From the NCBI RefSeq assembly GCF_963169125.1, contig NC_084793.1, positions 94,941,071-95,005,070 of the forward strand: DNA of 64,000 bases, given 5' to 3'. Shown here in pieces: positions 33,205-45,299 of this stretch. The stretch comes from Humulus lupulus. Its lineage: Eukaryota; Streptophyta; Magnoliopsida; Rosales; Cannabaceae. The notes under the pieces were generated by a model. The model searched no databases. It was not told the origin of the DNA and saw nothing but the letters and a program-made list of their open reading frames with translations. The number at the start of each line of letters is the position of its first letter. The stretch's first letter is position 1. The translations under genes were made by a program, and so were the position numbers.

Positions 33205-33209
33205 GTTGA

Positions 33210-33998
33210 GCTTAGTTATCCTAAGAGATTTACAAAATTTAGCTCTAAATTATAAGTTTAACAACTGCTATACAACTTATACAACTATACTTGTAGTTAC
33301 TATCCCAAAAATATATATAGCTACCTAGTCTATCTGTATACTCAGATTATGATCTCAATGTTAGAGTTAGCCTCATCGTCCTCCATTGGATCCTACTCGG
33401 GATCTCCTTTGACAACCTCTCCATCTAAGGCGACTGCTACAGCTGCATCTTCTACCACGGCTTCCCGGGCTGCTGCCTCCTCGGCTTGACTCCCCACTAG
33501 CATCGCCTGATACTCTCTAAACCATCGTGATCAACTATTATGTGGCACGGAGGAAAACTCTATCGAGATGTGGAAATCCAACCATATGGTAGTATCTAGG
33601 TCAGGATAGTGGTGATAAAACCATGTATAAGCCTCACCTCGGAGGTATCGACAAGCACACCTTACCAAAAACTGGGCAAGAATATGGCATGTATCAAGGA
33701 TATAAGCTATACAATGGCTCCAGGTCCATACACTCAATTGGTCTTGATCTTCCCCCACAAAGAAATGTGGTTTCCTCCTATGGAAGCTATCAATAAAACC
33801 TATATGTTGCCTGGAGGTATAAACTATAGGTGGATCTATCACCTTGGGTCACTCCGCCATCTTGACCTACAAATTATAGAAATTAAGTGAGAAAGGAAGG
33901 AACAACAAAATCATTAAAAAATCTACTGTAGTACTTAAAGTGAGTGCCAGTCTACCATGCCGAATGTACATGTGGGGTTGTCTACAGAACCGCCTCAA
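33210..33998 (-). pseudogene. Gag remnant next to the 3.9-kb LTR
   Basis: An open stretch at 33842-33531 reads RRKPHFFVGEDQDQLSVWTW, YILDTCHILAQFLVRCACRY and LRGEAYTWFYHHYPD, which fits the Gag core (PxFxGxxD...W...A...LxGxAxxW). It is followed by an Ala/Glu-rich acidic stretch toward 33360. It lies between the primer site at about 34000 and the solo LTR ending at 33204. It is a second Gag core besides the 28538/30517 pieces, so two element remnants may be joined here. Confidence 0.5.
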
Positions 33999-33999
33999 C

Positions 34000-34016
34000 T
34001 TGTGTTCTGATACCAC
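34000..34016 (-). other. Primer-binding site, initiator-Met type
   Basis: The minus strand reads TGGTATCAGAACACA beside the LTR edge at 34019. This makes 34019-41891 a 5' LTR of a minus-strand element rather than a solo LTR. Confidence 0.7.
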
Positions 34017-34179
34017 TTTGTAACGACCCGAAAATTACAGACACTCATTTTGCGAAGGTAAACCATTCATAACATTTGCAATAGTCTCAAAAAGGCAGAT
34101 AATTTTTTCTATCATACTGTGTCCACACACTAAAACATTTACACAAAAAGCTTAAAGAGTATTAGGACAAACCCAACAT

Positions 34180-37100
34180 TGTAACAGCCCGGATTTTCAA
34201 GACTCGATAATGCGGAAATATAAATGTTTTCATTTAACAAAATGTCTCAAAAACCCATAGAAAAAAAAAACTTTTTAAAAAGTCGTATGGCCATACTTAA
34301 CATTTAGTTAAAAACATGTTTTATAAAGATTAGAGTGAGCCTAGTTTAGGAAAATTACACAACATTTCCAAAAATAAAAAGGCTTCCCAAAAGGTCGGTC
34401 CACATGTACATTTGCAAGGAAGACTCCAGCGCTCACTGCTCTGCCTTGCCCTTGCTCTTACCTACAACATGAAATAACTAGGTAAGCGAAAACGCTTAGT
34501 AAGATCAACTTTCAAACAAAGTATGTAGAGAATTAGGGTTCCGGACCCATCCGGACCCTACACAATCAATTTCAAGAACGCTAAAGCATCCTGGCAAACT
34601 TATGGTCATGCCTGATAACCAATGATAAATTAATTCGTAACTAGATAAAAAATCCTGCACTCAGAAAAATCCCAGAACAAGCAGATATATTATATCACAA
34701 CTATATCTTATCAACAATTATATCCATGCACTCAGAAAATCCCAGAGCAAGCAGATATATTATATCACAACTACATCTTATCAACAATTATATCCCTGCA
34801 CTCAAAAAATCCCAGAGCAAGCAGATATATTATACCACCATATAATTCGAGACCAACGCTCGACCATTTCCAACAATTCAGGCGTAACGCGCCCTCCAAC
34901 ATAATTGCTAATCTGTAAAAGAGAACCGAGTCTCCACACTAAGATCTAGCCAATAAATATCCTCAACAATGGTAACTATCGTGTTACCTAGGGCATCGCG
35001 ACTTATCCAAGAGTGTAATCCAATTTACACGGTTTTACGGAGACTTCTATGTTAATCACTGGTGCTGGTGAGCAGCTGCCCCTAGGGTGTTCAACCTCAC
35101 TCAATCTTGGCAACCCCTAGTATCTCTAGGCACTCTCACGGAATGGCCAATATTCACGGCTGCTATCCGGGAATAACTTATCAAAGCACTTGCTCGGATT
35201 CTGACCGTCCAATGATTAAGTAAGCATGAGGGCCCCTAGGTCCCATTTATCTTGGCACCCCTAGGTTTAACCAGCTTATCCTCATCTCATGGCCACTCGT
35301 CGCGGTAATGAACCGGACATAAATAAAATCAAGCAGTGTGACGGGGATCAACCGTCTAGGATATGACGGACTTCTACCGTTCATATTTTCTAAATCAGCA
35401 CTCACTAGACTAACGTCTCTAAGCAACTTTCTATGACAGCCTATATATATGCATGTATCCCTATACTAACATACAAGACAATAATCATTTCATGTTGCAG
35501 CCATACAATATAAGTTGACTTACTTGGAGTCCTTAGCGCTCAGCAAGTTTTCACCCTCCAACGTTCAGTCCAGTTACGCTTAGCCAATACTGTAGTTATC
35601 CATACAGTATACTCGGATTAATTATGGCACTCATAATTCATTATTATTATTTTGGGCAGTTTGGTCATTTTAATAAAAGTCATTTGTAAGGATTTACAAT
35701 CCTTATTTGGTTTTAAACCTATTAAGGAAAGTTATACAAAATATTCGAGACTAAACCCTGAGTCTCGGGGAGGCCTATCCTAAGGTCTCGATACCTAGGC
35801 TTGGGTATCACAATGGTATTTCCCCACAACCCGCTAAAAATCTTACTCTTTCAAGGTATCGCTATTAACCCGCACTTTCGACTAGTCGGTTAAAATATGT
35901 AAGATTTTAGCCGGTATTATATCCAGAAAATACAAATAAATTCCTTAATTATTTTTAAAGAAAATAAACTCTTTAAATTTTCCTTTTTGTTTTCTTAAGG
36001 TTTTTAATATCTAAAAACTGATTTAAGAAAATTGTCTAATTTGTCTTAATTAGGAAATCCGTTATAAATTTCTCATCTTGACTAATTAATTTTCCAAAAG
36101 CAATTAATCAATTTTTACTTACTACAAAAATAATTCATTTAATTATTTTCTCAAAATATAAGGTTTTAAACCCTCTTTTAATTTATTAACTATTAATAAA
36201 TTAAATCTCTTATTTTTAAAAAGAATAAAAACTCTTTAATAAAAATAATTCATTTAAACTCAAAGGGGTAATTTTAGTGAAAATATGATTTCAAGACTTA
36301 CCAATTTATATCTTGAAATAAGCAAAATTTTACTTTTTACCTTATGTTCCAAAATCTCATTTTTACACTAAGTGTGAAAAACCTATTTTTCACATTTTTA
36401 ACTACATACTTCGTTAGTTCATAACTTGAAATTTACTTACCCAATTGTTACCAAAATTTCCCAATTCCATTTTTGTTATGCCATTTAGGTCTTTGAAAAG
36501 TCTTAGGTCAAAATGAGCATTTTTGATTGGTGAAATCATTTTCCAACAATGAGGTAAAAATGACCTTATTTTCAAGTCCTTATTTTTCCCAAACTTTGAC
36601 AGTTAATAACTTTCAAACCGTTCAATATTTTCTTACCAAATTTTACAGTGGAATAATAGGTCATGCCAGTAATATATCCACAAAAGTTTAGAAAAAACTG
36701 GGTTCATTTTCCCTATACAGTGGCTGTCCAAACTTGGTTCCGAAAATAAGAATACGAAAAAACAGTTTTTTACCTAAATTTTGAAATAGCAGAACTTACT
36801 CATTTCTAAACATTTTTTAGTGTTTCAAAAGCTCAATTTTATGTACTCAATGTCAAAAACATAACAGTGCAATTTAATTTTACAAAAACAATATACAGTG
36901 GCTGCTTGACCCCTTGGAAGTCACAGCTTAAAACATGTTTTGTTTTAGGGTATCCTACAAAACCCTTGGGGGTTTTGGTTCCCATTTTCAAAAATCAATA
37001 CACATGCATCATAAAAATTATTAAACAACTACCATAACCTTATTACATCATCAACAAGAAACTCTAAGCATTAGATATACAAAATAATGCTTAAAACTAA

Positions 37101-38161
37101 AAACCCTACAACAAACTCATCAAAAGTAAACGTTTTACCTATTTGGTGTTCTTGCTTAAGGTTTGGACCTTCCTATAAGCTTTGACTCCTTCAAAACCTT
37201 TCAAAAACCCTAACAAACTTCCCCCAACAACATAGTCAATTAGCTATTTGAAACTCTATGCTTAAAACTTTACAAAAGCCTATATTAGTGAAAGTTTACC
37301 TTAGGGAAAATACTTCCTAGACCAAGACTTAGCCTCCAAGTTTTCCTTGGTGTTCTTGAGGTTGAATATTGAGAGAACACTTTGAGAGGTCTTCAAAAAA
37401 GATGATAGTGAATGAGAGAGGGGGAGTGGTCGGTTTCTTAGGGGGGTTAGAAGAGTTTATGGTATCTAATTTATCTCAAAAACACTCAAGTGTTTTCCTC
37501 CCACTTGCCCACTTGACTTGACTTAGTTAAAATGAGATTTATCTTTATTAAGTTGGGTTCACACCACCTAAAACACCACATGGCCGGCCAACCCTTGCTA
37601 TATATAATCATTTTTTTTTTAATAAAGGTTAAAAAAGGTTTCATAAGAAGAAAAGTCCAAATTGGCTTCTGACACCTTTTTCACTCTTATTAAGTTTTAA
37701 TCACCAAACTTAACATTAATTAATTAAATTAAATGTCTCTCACATTTAATTTAATTAATCACATAATAAAATTTAACCTAAGGTCCATTCATGGAATAAA
37801 ATTCCCCATTTCGGTAAAATTAGGCATTTAACACAAAATGCCCTAAAATTTCCATTTTCTTTTAGGTTTATTATTTTTTACCAAACTTTAACTTTTATGA
37901 ATGTATTTTATGCCCAAAATAAAATTGCCATGATTTTTCGTTTTATTTTCCGAGATTTTTACCCGATCAGGGTTTTTGTGTCGGTCCAGGACCGAAAGTC
38001 TTATCTTGACTTTTAAAATCACAAAATTCATATTTTGGCTAGCAATAACTCATGGAATACTTACAAACAAAATATAATATTATTTAAAATAATATTCTTA
38101 ACCCGGGGGAAAAATCCCGACCCGAGTCGTTTAAAGGTACCAAAAAACGTAGGACGTTACA
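34180..38161 (-). repeat. Solo LTR (3982 bp), TSD aacat
   Basis: Plus-strand ends TGTAACAGCCCGGATTTTC...GTAGGACGTTACA. The target duplication aacat is at 34175-34179 and 38162-38166. It is about 97% identical by eye, inverted, to 56661-60560. It includes a tandem array (34655-34838), an AT-rich hairpin (about 37710-37760) and long non-coding AT-rich stretches. No coding region or second terminal repeat is seen, so it is a solo LTR; a non-coding element with LTR-like ends cannot be fully excluded. Confidence 0.85.
34655..34838. repeat. Tandem array, about 70-72-bp unit, 2.6 copies
   Basis: Units start TGCACTCAGAAAA at 34655, 34727 and 34797 and contain GCAGATATATTATATCACAA. The inverted sister LTR has a shorter array at 59974-60089 (about 1.6 copies). 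Confidence 0.85.
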
Positions 38162-41100
38162 AACATAGTTTAAGAAAAATCAAAAGACTCAATTTGAAAG
38201 TGTAGACTTCCCAAAGGTCGGGCCACATGTACACTTTCCCAGGCAAACTCCGACTCTCACTGCATCAACTTTTCCTTGCCCTTACCTACAACATGAGAAA
38301 CTAGGTAAGCAAAAATTCTTAGTGGTCAATTTAACAACATAAAGTAGGAGCACGCAATAGAAACGATGACCTAGTCATTGTTCTTGCAACATATAGCTTA
38401 CCTCACTTAGGATGCTGAATAAATCCGGATAAACGTCCTGATAATATAATAATATCTCAAGCAGAAACTATGAAGCATAAAATCTTGGAGAAGAGATCCA
38501 TATCAGGGCAGAAGAAGAGTAATAGCAATAACCGATAATAAAATTGACCTAGAAGCTGATTCGGGAGTTGCCAAGTACCCCCGAGCATCTCAGCTCAATT
38601 CGCAGTGGAGACTCAAGTCTCAACACTTATATCTATTTAAGAAATCCCTCTCGAGGGTAACCATTAGTTACAAAGGGAATTTATACTATTCTCAGATAAA
38701 GAATGGGGTTGTTGGATCAACACTAGCTCATGGGGATCTCTAGGTTTACCTGGCATAGTTACCTCCTCGCTAAGTGGAGCATAAGCACCCCTAGGATCGT
38801 TCACACTCCTAGGTTACCTGGTCTGCTTATCTTCTGGTCGTTTGTCACGGTGAAGAACCGTATGAAGATAACATATTATAATGGAGCATAAGCACTCCTA
38901 GGATCATTCAAACACCTAGGTTACCTACCTACTCATCTACCAATCAATTCTCACGTGAAGCGTAAGCACCCTGAGGATCATGCAGAATCCTAGGTTACCT
39001 GGCTACTTACCTCAAGGTCTCAGGCATAACCCGGACCACCGAGATACAACATCTCTCATGGAGCTTAAGCATCCCTTAGAGACTATCTCCCAATGAGCCC
39101 TCTCTCTAACTAGCATATAAGCCATACTTTTGGAAAGCAATATAATAGTTAACTCATGTTACAGACACAAATCATAAACTGACGTACCAATTGTCCTTAG
39201 CTGCGTACCAAAATCCTCCCTTTGGAGAGTCCTACTTCTATAGCCAACACTGTATACAGTGTACTCATATTGATAATGGCATAATAGTAGATCACAATCT
39301 ACTTGGGTATTAAGGTTAGAACAAAATACCTACCTAGGGTATTCTCATCCTAACACGATTTTAAATCATAACGATACTTTAATTTTTTTGGGAAAACCTC
39401 CCTCTTAGGTCTAGTCATTAAAAATCAGTTCCCTACCAAATTTCCCATTCCACACTGATTACCGAGCTTCATCGGGAAAATATCATTTGGAAGCTTAAAT
39501 CTTTACCCAAAACTGACTCTTTATTTAATTTTACCCAAAACTCCACCTTTCAAGTAGAATCACATCAATCACAAACCTTGACAATTCAAATTGAAATAAT
39601 TAGTCAAGAAACAATTTAAAAGAATTATTAAAATTAGGTTCAATTTATCTAAGTTAAAAATTAAATTTTATTATGGAAAGATTAGTTTATTCCTATCTTT
39701 AAAAGTTAGGGTATTGGAGCCTTTCTAAATTTTCTCTTAAAAAAAATATTTAATTGCTAAAATATGACCGCTTTAATTTCTAATTAATCTTAATAATCAT
39801 GTGTGTGCTAAAGTAAATTTTACCATTGCCAATATAAATTTGTAGCTTTCTTAGTTAAATACTTAGAAAAATGCTCATCTTTTTCTCTAAGTATAAACTT
39901 TATAACTCCTAAGTTATAAGTGGATTAGTTTGAAAACTATAATTGGAAAACTAAAGCTCCAAAAAATCTCAAACTTCACAGAATTAACCTTGGATACACC
40001 AAGAAGTTTTTTTTTATAAAATTTCACACAAAAATAATTATTTATACTTAGTTACATTCATTTTCAAAAATCTTTAAGGCTGTCTAGGAATGGGTCAATC
40101 TTTTTAACAAAATTTGGGACTTTATATAATCTATTTGGTTTATTTATTAGGTAAAAATCTCTTAGGCTCATAATAGGTTATATAAATAACACTCACACAA
40201 AAAATCAAATCATTTGATCCATTTTTACTAGGTAAAACAAATACTCAAAGTTGGCTGTCTAGAAACTATGGTAAATTCTCTAAATTTTTCAACAAACTTT
40301 GAAAATTCATAACTCATAGATATTTTAAATTTCTCCTTTTGAGATTTCTCCATTTGGTTCTTCAATATTAAAGAAATGTTCTCTCAAAAAATCAACAAAA
40401 ACTGCAATGATTTTCCCATAATAATAATTGTCCAAAATTGGCCATTTACCTAATTTTTGAAAGGCAAAATCCCAAACTGCACACAAAATTTGCAAAGGCT
40501 ATAACTTGGTCAATTCAAAACCTCCTTGAACGTTTTTATACATTTTGGATATCTAAATATCCAAAACATCAACATGAAATAAAGAAAATCCATAATCAGT
40601 CTGACCCATAACTCGTTTGACCAACTAGAAGTCAGTTCCTAACCACTTTGTTACAAAATAAAGATTTTCACATGTGGAATGTTGGATTCCATTATTAAAA
40701 ACCATGTAAATTCTTATGCATGTATAATCAGCCATTAATTTAACATCAACACAGCTCCAATGATCAATTAAAGCACAACTAATAATCAAAACAAGACAGC
40801 TTGAACAAGAACTCAACATAAACGCATCGAAGGAGCACATGGGAGGTGATCATACCTCCTGCAGTCTTTGTTTTGAATTTGGATACTCCCTAGCACTTTG
40901 AATCCCTCACTCAGCTTTTAATATATACATATAAACTCCCCAAAAGCTCGCAAGTCAGATTATACAACTATAGGAACTCAGCCAAGTGCAAAACTAATCC
41001 AAGAATAAAACTTGAAAAAAATATAGTCTAGTGTTTACCTTTGTGGAGTTAACTTGTGTGTGTTCTCCTTAGCTCTAAAGTAATACCCCAACTCTTAGGA

Positions 41101-41426
41101 TTGAGTTCAAGATAGATAGAAAGACCTTGAGGCAGTCGGCAACAAGGGAGAAGTTGAGAGAATGTTTGAGAGAAAACTTAAGACTCAAGTTTTGTGTTTT
41201 TATTAATAATGAAACTCTAGACTATTCTATCTATTTATATGTGATAGGAAGTAAAAATCAATTGACCATTTGACCACAAAGCTGCCGCCTCCCACTAAAC
41301 ATAACTCAAGCTTAATTGGTCTTTTAATTAATTCAACAAGTCTAGAAAGTCTTAAGTAAATTGTGTTTTTCTCCAAAAAGTTACTACATAGTAATAATTT
41401 GTTTTTTTCCCCTCAATTCCCCATAG

Positions 41427-41496
41427 TATATAGGGGTGTGACCATTTAAATTAAATAGCATGGCCTAATTAATTTAAATGGTCACACCCCTATATA
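41427..41496. repeat. Perfect 27-bp inverted repeat (hairpin) in LTR
   Basis: The arms 41427-41453 and 41470-41496 (TATATAGGGGTGTGACCATT onward) are exact inverted copies with a 16-base loop. The related LTRs have an AT-rich hairpin in the matching region (about 37710-37760 and 57062-57108) with a different arm sequence. Confidence 0.85.
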
Positions 41497-41891
41497 CACA
41501 ACTCAAATAATTTAATTAGCTAAAATCAAATTTTTTTGGCTAAAAATTGGCCTTTTTCACAAAAATGCATTTCTTATGGTTTTTTCACACAAAAATCAAA
41601 AGTTTTGACCTTAATTGAAATTAATCCAATAATTTATTTCCTAGTATTATTTTTCCATAATTATGCATCTCAAATACCGATTATTCGAGAATTTACCAGT
41701 CTAGGGTTTCCATTTCAGTCCACGACCGAAATGCTTGGTTTGTCACCAAACCACACATACCGCATTTTGGCTAACACTTGAAACATGAATTTTACTTCTC
41801 AGACATATATTATCATTCACAATGATATTCAAATACATCTCACCATCCCGTTCTTAGCTACTCGTAGGTGCCCAAAACGCATGGCATTACA

Positions 41892-42554
41892 TCTTGGCAA
41901 CAACATGCCAAACAATTTGAGGCTATGTCTCTTAATCTGCGATAGCCCAAGATTCTTCAGATCGTTTGAAGGGCAGATGAAAGAGGTCAAAGTTCCAATG
42001 TTCAGTGTCTAGATCGCCTTTGCTAAGCCTAAGTATTATCTGAGTCAACCCGCCCTGATCCAGTTACATCCAGTTCAACGATAGCATATAACTCTAGGTA
42101 GTTCAATGATGCACATTGAAGAAACCCTACAAACGCGGATGCCCGATATGCGCAATAAATGCACACAATTGCTATATACATTTATTGATTGATGTAAATA
42201 TCAATAGGATTAATTCGGATAATTAAATATCCATTAATTTGGGAAGATACCCAATATTGCATGTTACCATTTATAGTATGGTTACCCAATATTGTCCATC
42301 GTAATTCCCTATAAATATAAGGGGAGTTGACAGTAAAAGGGACCGACATCTTGTATGCCAAAGCTCTGCTAAAATTGTCATAAACAAATTCTTCAAAAGT
42401 TCCAAAGCAAGAATAAGAGTGACTCGTGGCCTAGATGGAATTCAACCAGTGAACCACGTAAAATTTTTGTAATTTTATATTTATGGTTTATTATCAAGAT
42501 TAATCTCTCTAATCAGATTTCTTAATCCATTGTTGGTGAAAAATCACGTCAACA
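41892..42554 (+). repeat. 5' LTR of plus-strand Tat element, truncated at its left end
   Basis: Aligns with 56187-60738 of the 3' LTR (minus the insertion). The first 100 bp or so are missing because another LTR ends at 41891. The right end is CACGTCAACA. A TATA box (TATAAATA) is at 42310-42317. Confidence 0.85.
42310..42317 (+). promoter_or_regulatory. TATA box of Tat LTR
   Basis: TATAAATA followed by TAAGGGGAGTTGACAG; the 3' LTR has TATATATAA at the same place (56592-56600). Confidence 0.6.
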
Positions 42555-42556
42555 GA

Positions 42557-42576
42557 TTGGTGCTTTCATTGAGAGC
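42557..42576 (+). other. Primer-binding site of plus-strand Tat element
   Basis: TTGGTGCTTTCATTGAGAGC lies two bases after the LTR end, identical to the site at 2168-2187 on the other strand. Confidence 0.75.
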
Positions 42577-43606
42577 GAATTATGTTTGAAATTCATCAGA
42601 AAATATTCAACACAACAATCAACATGGTGGTAACTTGTTCCGTGCACGACAATGAATCCGAGAGAGCTGGTGATCATGGAGATTATCGTACGGCTGACCC
42701 AGCTGGAGAGGGCATATCTATGCAGCATCATCTTAGAAAGCAGCATATGAACTAGGACGATACTGGAAGTTCGGCCTCACGCCCACCGAACCCAAACCCT
42801 GGGTATTTGACTACCGTTGAAATGGAAAATGCCATATAAGAAGCCACCTTGCCTAAGCCAACATGAGGATAGACGAGATCATAGTTCGACTACCTCCTCC
42901 TACAATCAACGAGAATGTCGGAAGGAGGCAAAGTGTGTCCCACAAAACATGGTCTCACCGAAACAATCGATCCAACATAAGTCGTTATGTCAAAACTGCA
43001 ACACCGAGTTTCGTGCCTTCTAAACGAACGCCTAGAAACAATCCTCCTGCTAATAATCGCAAGAATGGACCAGTGAATCACACTCGCAAAAATCAACTTA
43101 GCCAGACAGGGAGAGCTAAGACCTCATTAAGAAGGGCGGAGGTCCTTGTGAATCTGCCAGCACCTCAGCCAGCCGCTCAGGTACAATGTAACAACTCTAT
43201 GTTGCCACAAACTTGGGAAATTGGAGAAGACCATGGATGAACTAATCTAATCCATCAATATGGGACAAAGATTGTTTCGCCAATAAGGCATCCTCCCTCA
43301 CCCATACGTCATTCCACGCCACCACGCCCACAGAGGAATCCTTCGGGTCGCAAGAATGAAATGAGATATTCTATACTTGCAAAAGAGATGTATGTCTCAT
43401 GACCTCATGGGAATAATCCAATCCAGCAACCTCAGTCGTGAGCAGTAAGCTTTGTGAATGATAGTTATTGGACGGGGATCCATCGTGGAGGCAGAGTTAG
43501 GAGTATACGCAACACGCCCTCCCAAGGACATGAGACGACTTGAGATATCAGTTGTATGATAGTCAGAATCTCGTGATCCACAAGGGGAAAGACCAAGTAA
43601 AAGTTG

Positions 43607-43927
43607 TGCAATCCCACATCACCTGGGGAAGGTCAAGTGTGATGATTCTAAGACTATGTAGGTATGGGACTACACATTTGAAGAAGTTTTAATGGATTGA
43701 TGGGTACTACCTATGCCAACAAGATGTATCTTCTTTTCAGTAGCCAATCACTTGAGAAATCCAAAGTTAAGCGTGCTTGACCTGGAGTAGTCTCATGATG
43801 GGTGACCTCCTGTGAAGTTTTCCCAAGAAACGTGCGAGTGAGGACAAAGTACGTTGGAAAGACTCGTGTTGGTTTGTAGGGTGAGTCGATATTCTAGGAA
43901 GCAACCATAGTGATGTGGGGCATTACA
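43607..43927 (+). mobile_element. Solo LTR of a Cassandra-type TRIM, with 5S rRNA-derived core
   Basis: A 321-bp unit starting TGCAATCCCACATCACC and ending GTGGGGCATTACA, flanked by the 5-bp duplication agttg (43602-43606 and 43928-43932). The centre carries AAGTTAAGCGTGCTTG (43764-43779) and GATGGGTGACCTCCTG (43797-43812), which match the plant 5S rRNA gene, including its internal Pol III control region. Cassandra elements are short non-coding retrotransposons whose LTRs contain a 5S-like sequence. One LTR only, so it is a solo LTR. It interrupts gag of the host Tat element. Confidence 0.88.
43764..43830 (+). ncRNA. 5S rRNA-like segment within the Cassandra LTR
   Basis: Similar to the middle and 3' half of plant 5S rRNA: AGTTAAGCGTGCTTG, GAGTAGT, ATGGGTGACCTCCTG and GAAGT, in order and spacing. 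The 5' half is not recognisable, so it is not a functional 5S gene; it may still be a Pol III promoter. Confidence 0.7.
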
Positions 43928-45299
43928 AGTTGAACTCTATCCAAATTTTTCGTTCTGATCCCCAATCCGATCTATGCGAACATTTAAACACGCAAACAGA
44001 AAAATTAGCCTGCTACAATGATCTGAGCTACGATCAGAGGATGGGAGATCCGTCAATTGTGCTTGATAATGGGAATGTCCCACTTAACTGAGCTCTGGCT
44101 TGGAGGGACAATAACCCACATAACCCACAGGATAGGATGGGAACTAATAACCAGTTCCCAAATAACCTAGAAATGAAGGATCCAACTATTGAACTTCGGG
44201 CCTTGATGGAGGAGCAAAAGAAGAGACTTCTGTCTGGGGAAAACATGGATGATTGTGATTCTGATGTGGAGCTCAAGCCATTTTCTCCTCACATCGTAGC
44301 TGTGCCTTATCCCATTGGCTTGAAAATACAAAACATTCCCTTATACGATAGAACCACCGATCCGTTGAACCATGTCGAGACTTTCAACACTTTCATGAGA
44401 GCCCACAACTTTTACATCGACCTGCACCGTGTCTTATTCCCAGCCACATTGACAGGACCAGCCAAATTAAGGCTCAATATGTTTAAAAGTCACTCAATCA
44501 CTTTCTGAGAACAGTTATCGACCGAGTTCAAAAATCAGTTTCGAGCTGCGAAATAAACTCGGATAGAGGCCTACTCCATGGCCAATATAAAATAGCAACA
44601 AGGTGAATCCCTGAAGGCATATCTCAATCGATTCACTAACATAGCGGCACGAGCTAGAGATGCCAATGATAGCGCGAAGCTTATGGCCATGAGGACAGGG
44701 ATCACCATGGGAGGTGAAATATGGAAGAAACTCCAAAGGAAAGGAGTGAAAAGTACTGACGAGTTCTTGGCTCGAGCTAGGGAATGGATCCATCTGGAGG
44801 AGTAGAGTCTACAATTGCGAGAACCAGCTAGACCTCTATTCAGCCCGCTGAGTGGCACAAGATGTTGTTGCTACGACTCAACCTATAATCCATAACAACC
44901 AGGCAGGGAATAACAAAAGAGACGGGAATGGTGAGGGCGACCAGACTGGGTCCAGGAAAAATAAGCACGGGGAGAAGTACACGTATATTGACCTAACAGA
45001 TATGCGGGAACATATTTATCTAGCTAATTCTGACTGTCTTCTATGGAAGAAGCCCGAGCCCATGAAGCATTAGCGGGCAAAGAGAGATTCTGCCAAATTT
45101 TTTAGTTTTCTTAATGACATTGGCCATAATATTGACGATTGCAGTCAATTAAAGGATGAGATCGAGACTCTCATCAGAGATGGACTGTTAGTGCAATATG
45201 CTCGGAATTGAGTAGTCCCTAATCAACCAGCAATGTAAAATCTACTGCCAGCTTAGGGAAACCAAATCAATCCATCAGCAACTCTCCTGGCTCCTGGCA

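Larger units (their letters stand above)
34019..41891 (-). repeat. 5' LTR (about 3.9 kb net) interrupted by a related solo LTR
   Basis: On the plus strand it starts TGTAACGACCCGAAAATTAC and ends GCATGGCATTACA. The inner LTR at 34180-38161 plus its 5-bp duplication account for 3987 bp, leaving about 3886 bp. The blocks around 38220-38330 (cttcccaaaggtcgggccac, ttacctacaacatgag) match those of the inner LTR at 34380-34490, so both belong to one superfamily. It has cut off the start of the 5' LTR of the plus-strand Tat element at 41892. No genes inside; short ORFs look random. Confidence 0.75.
42624..45230 (+). pseudogene. Gag of plus-strand Tat element, degenerate, split by a Cassandra LTR
   Basis: N-terminal RPPNPNPGYLTTVEMENA lies near 42780, followed by a basic Arg/Asn-rich linker (42863-43240). 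After the insertion at 43607-43927 come the core motifs IELRALMEEQKKRLLSGENM (44178), VPYPIGLKIQNIPLYDRTTD, NTFMRAHNFYIDLHRVLFPA, LNRFTNIAARARDANDSAKL and GGEIWKKLQRKGVKSTDEFL. The C-terminal Cys/His-like block NDIGHNIDDCSQLKDEIETL (about 45110-45170) follows; the first Cys-Phe-His is changed to FSFLND. Numerous stops (e.g. 44508, 44556, 44594, 44804) inactivate it. Confidence 0.8.

Noticed and set aside
34655..34838. CRISPR-like array
   Set aside because: The units are contiguous with no distinct spacers, lie in a plant LTR, and a shorter version occurs in the sister LTR.
34180..38161. Complete non-coding retrotransposon instead of a solo LTR
   Set aside because: No internal terminal repeats, PBS or PPT are visible, and the related 34019-41891 unit is clearly an LTR with a PBS beside it. 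Kept as a minor alternative only.
41536..42012. Two open frames near the junction of two LTRs
   Set aside because: They lie in LTR sequence; the second crosses from one LTR into another, so it cannot be an evolved gene.
42863..43240. Independent basic protein gene
   Set aside because: It is the Arg/Asn-rich linker of the Tat Gag, matching in place and style the 1200-1800 region of the left Gag.
43764..43830. A genuine 5S rRNA gene
   Set aside because: Only part of the 5S sequence matches, and it lies inside a 321-bp unit with LTR ends and a 5-bp target duplication, as in Cassandra.
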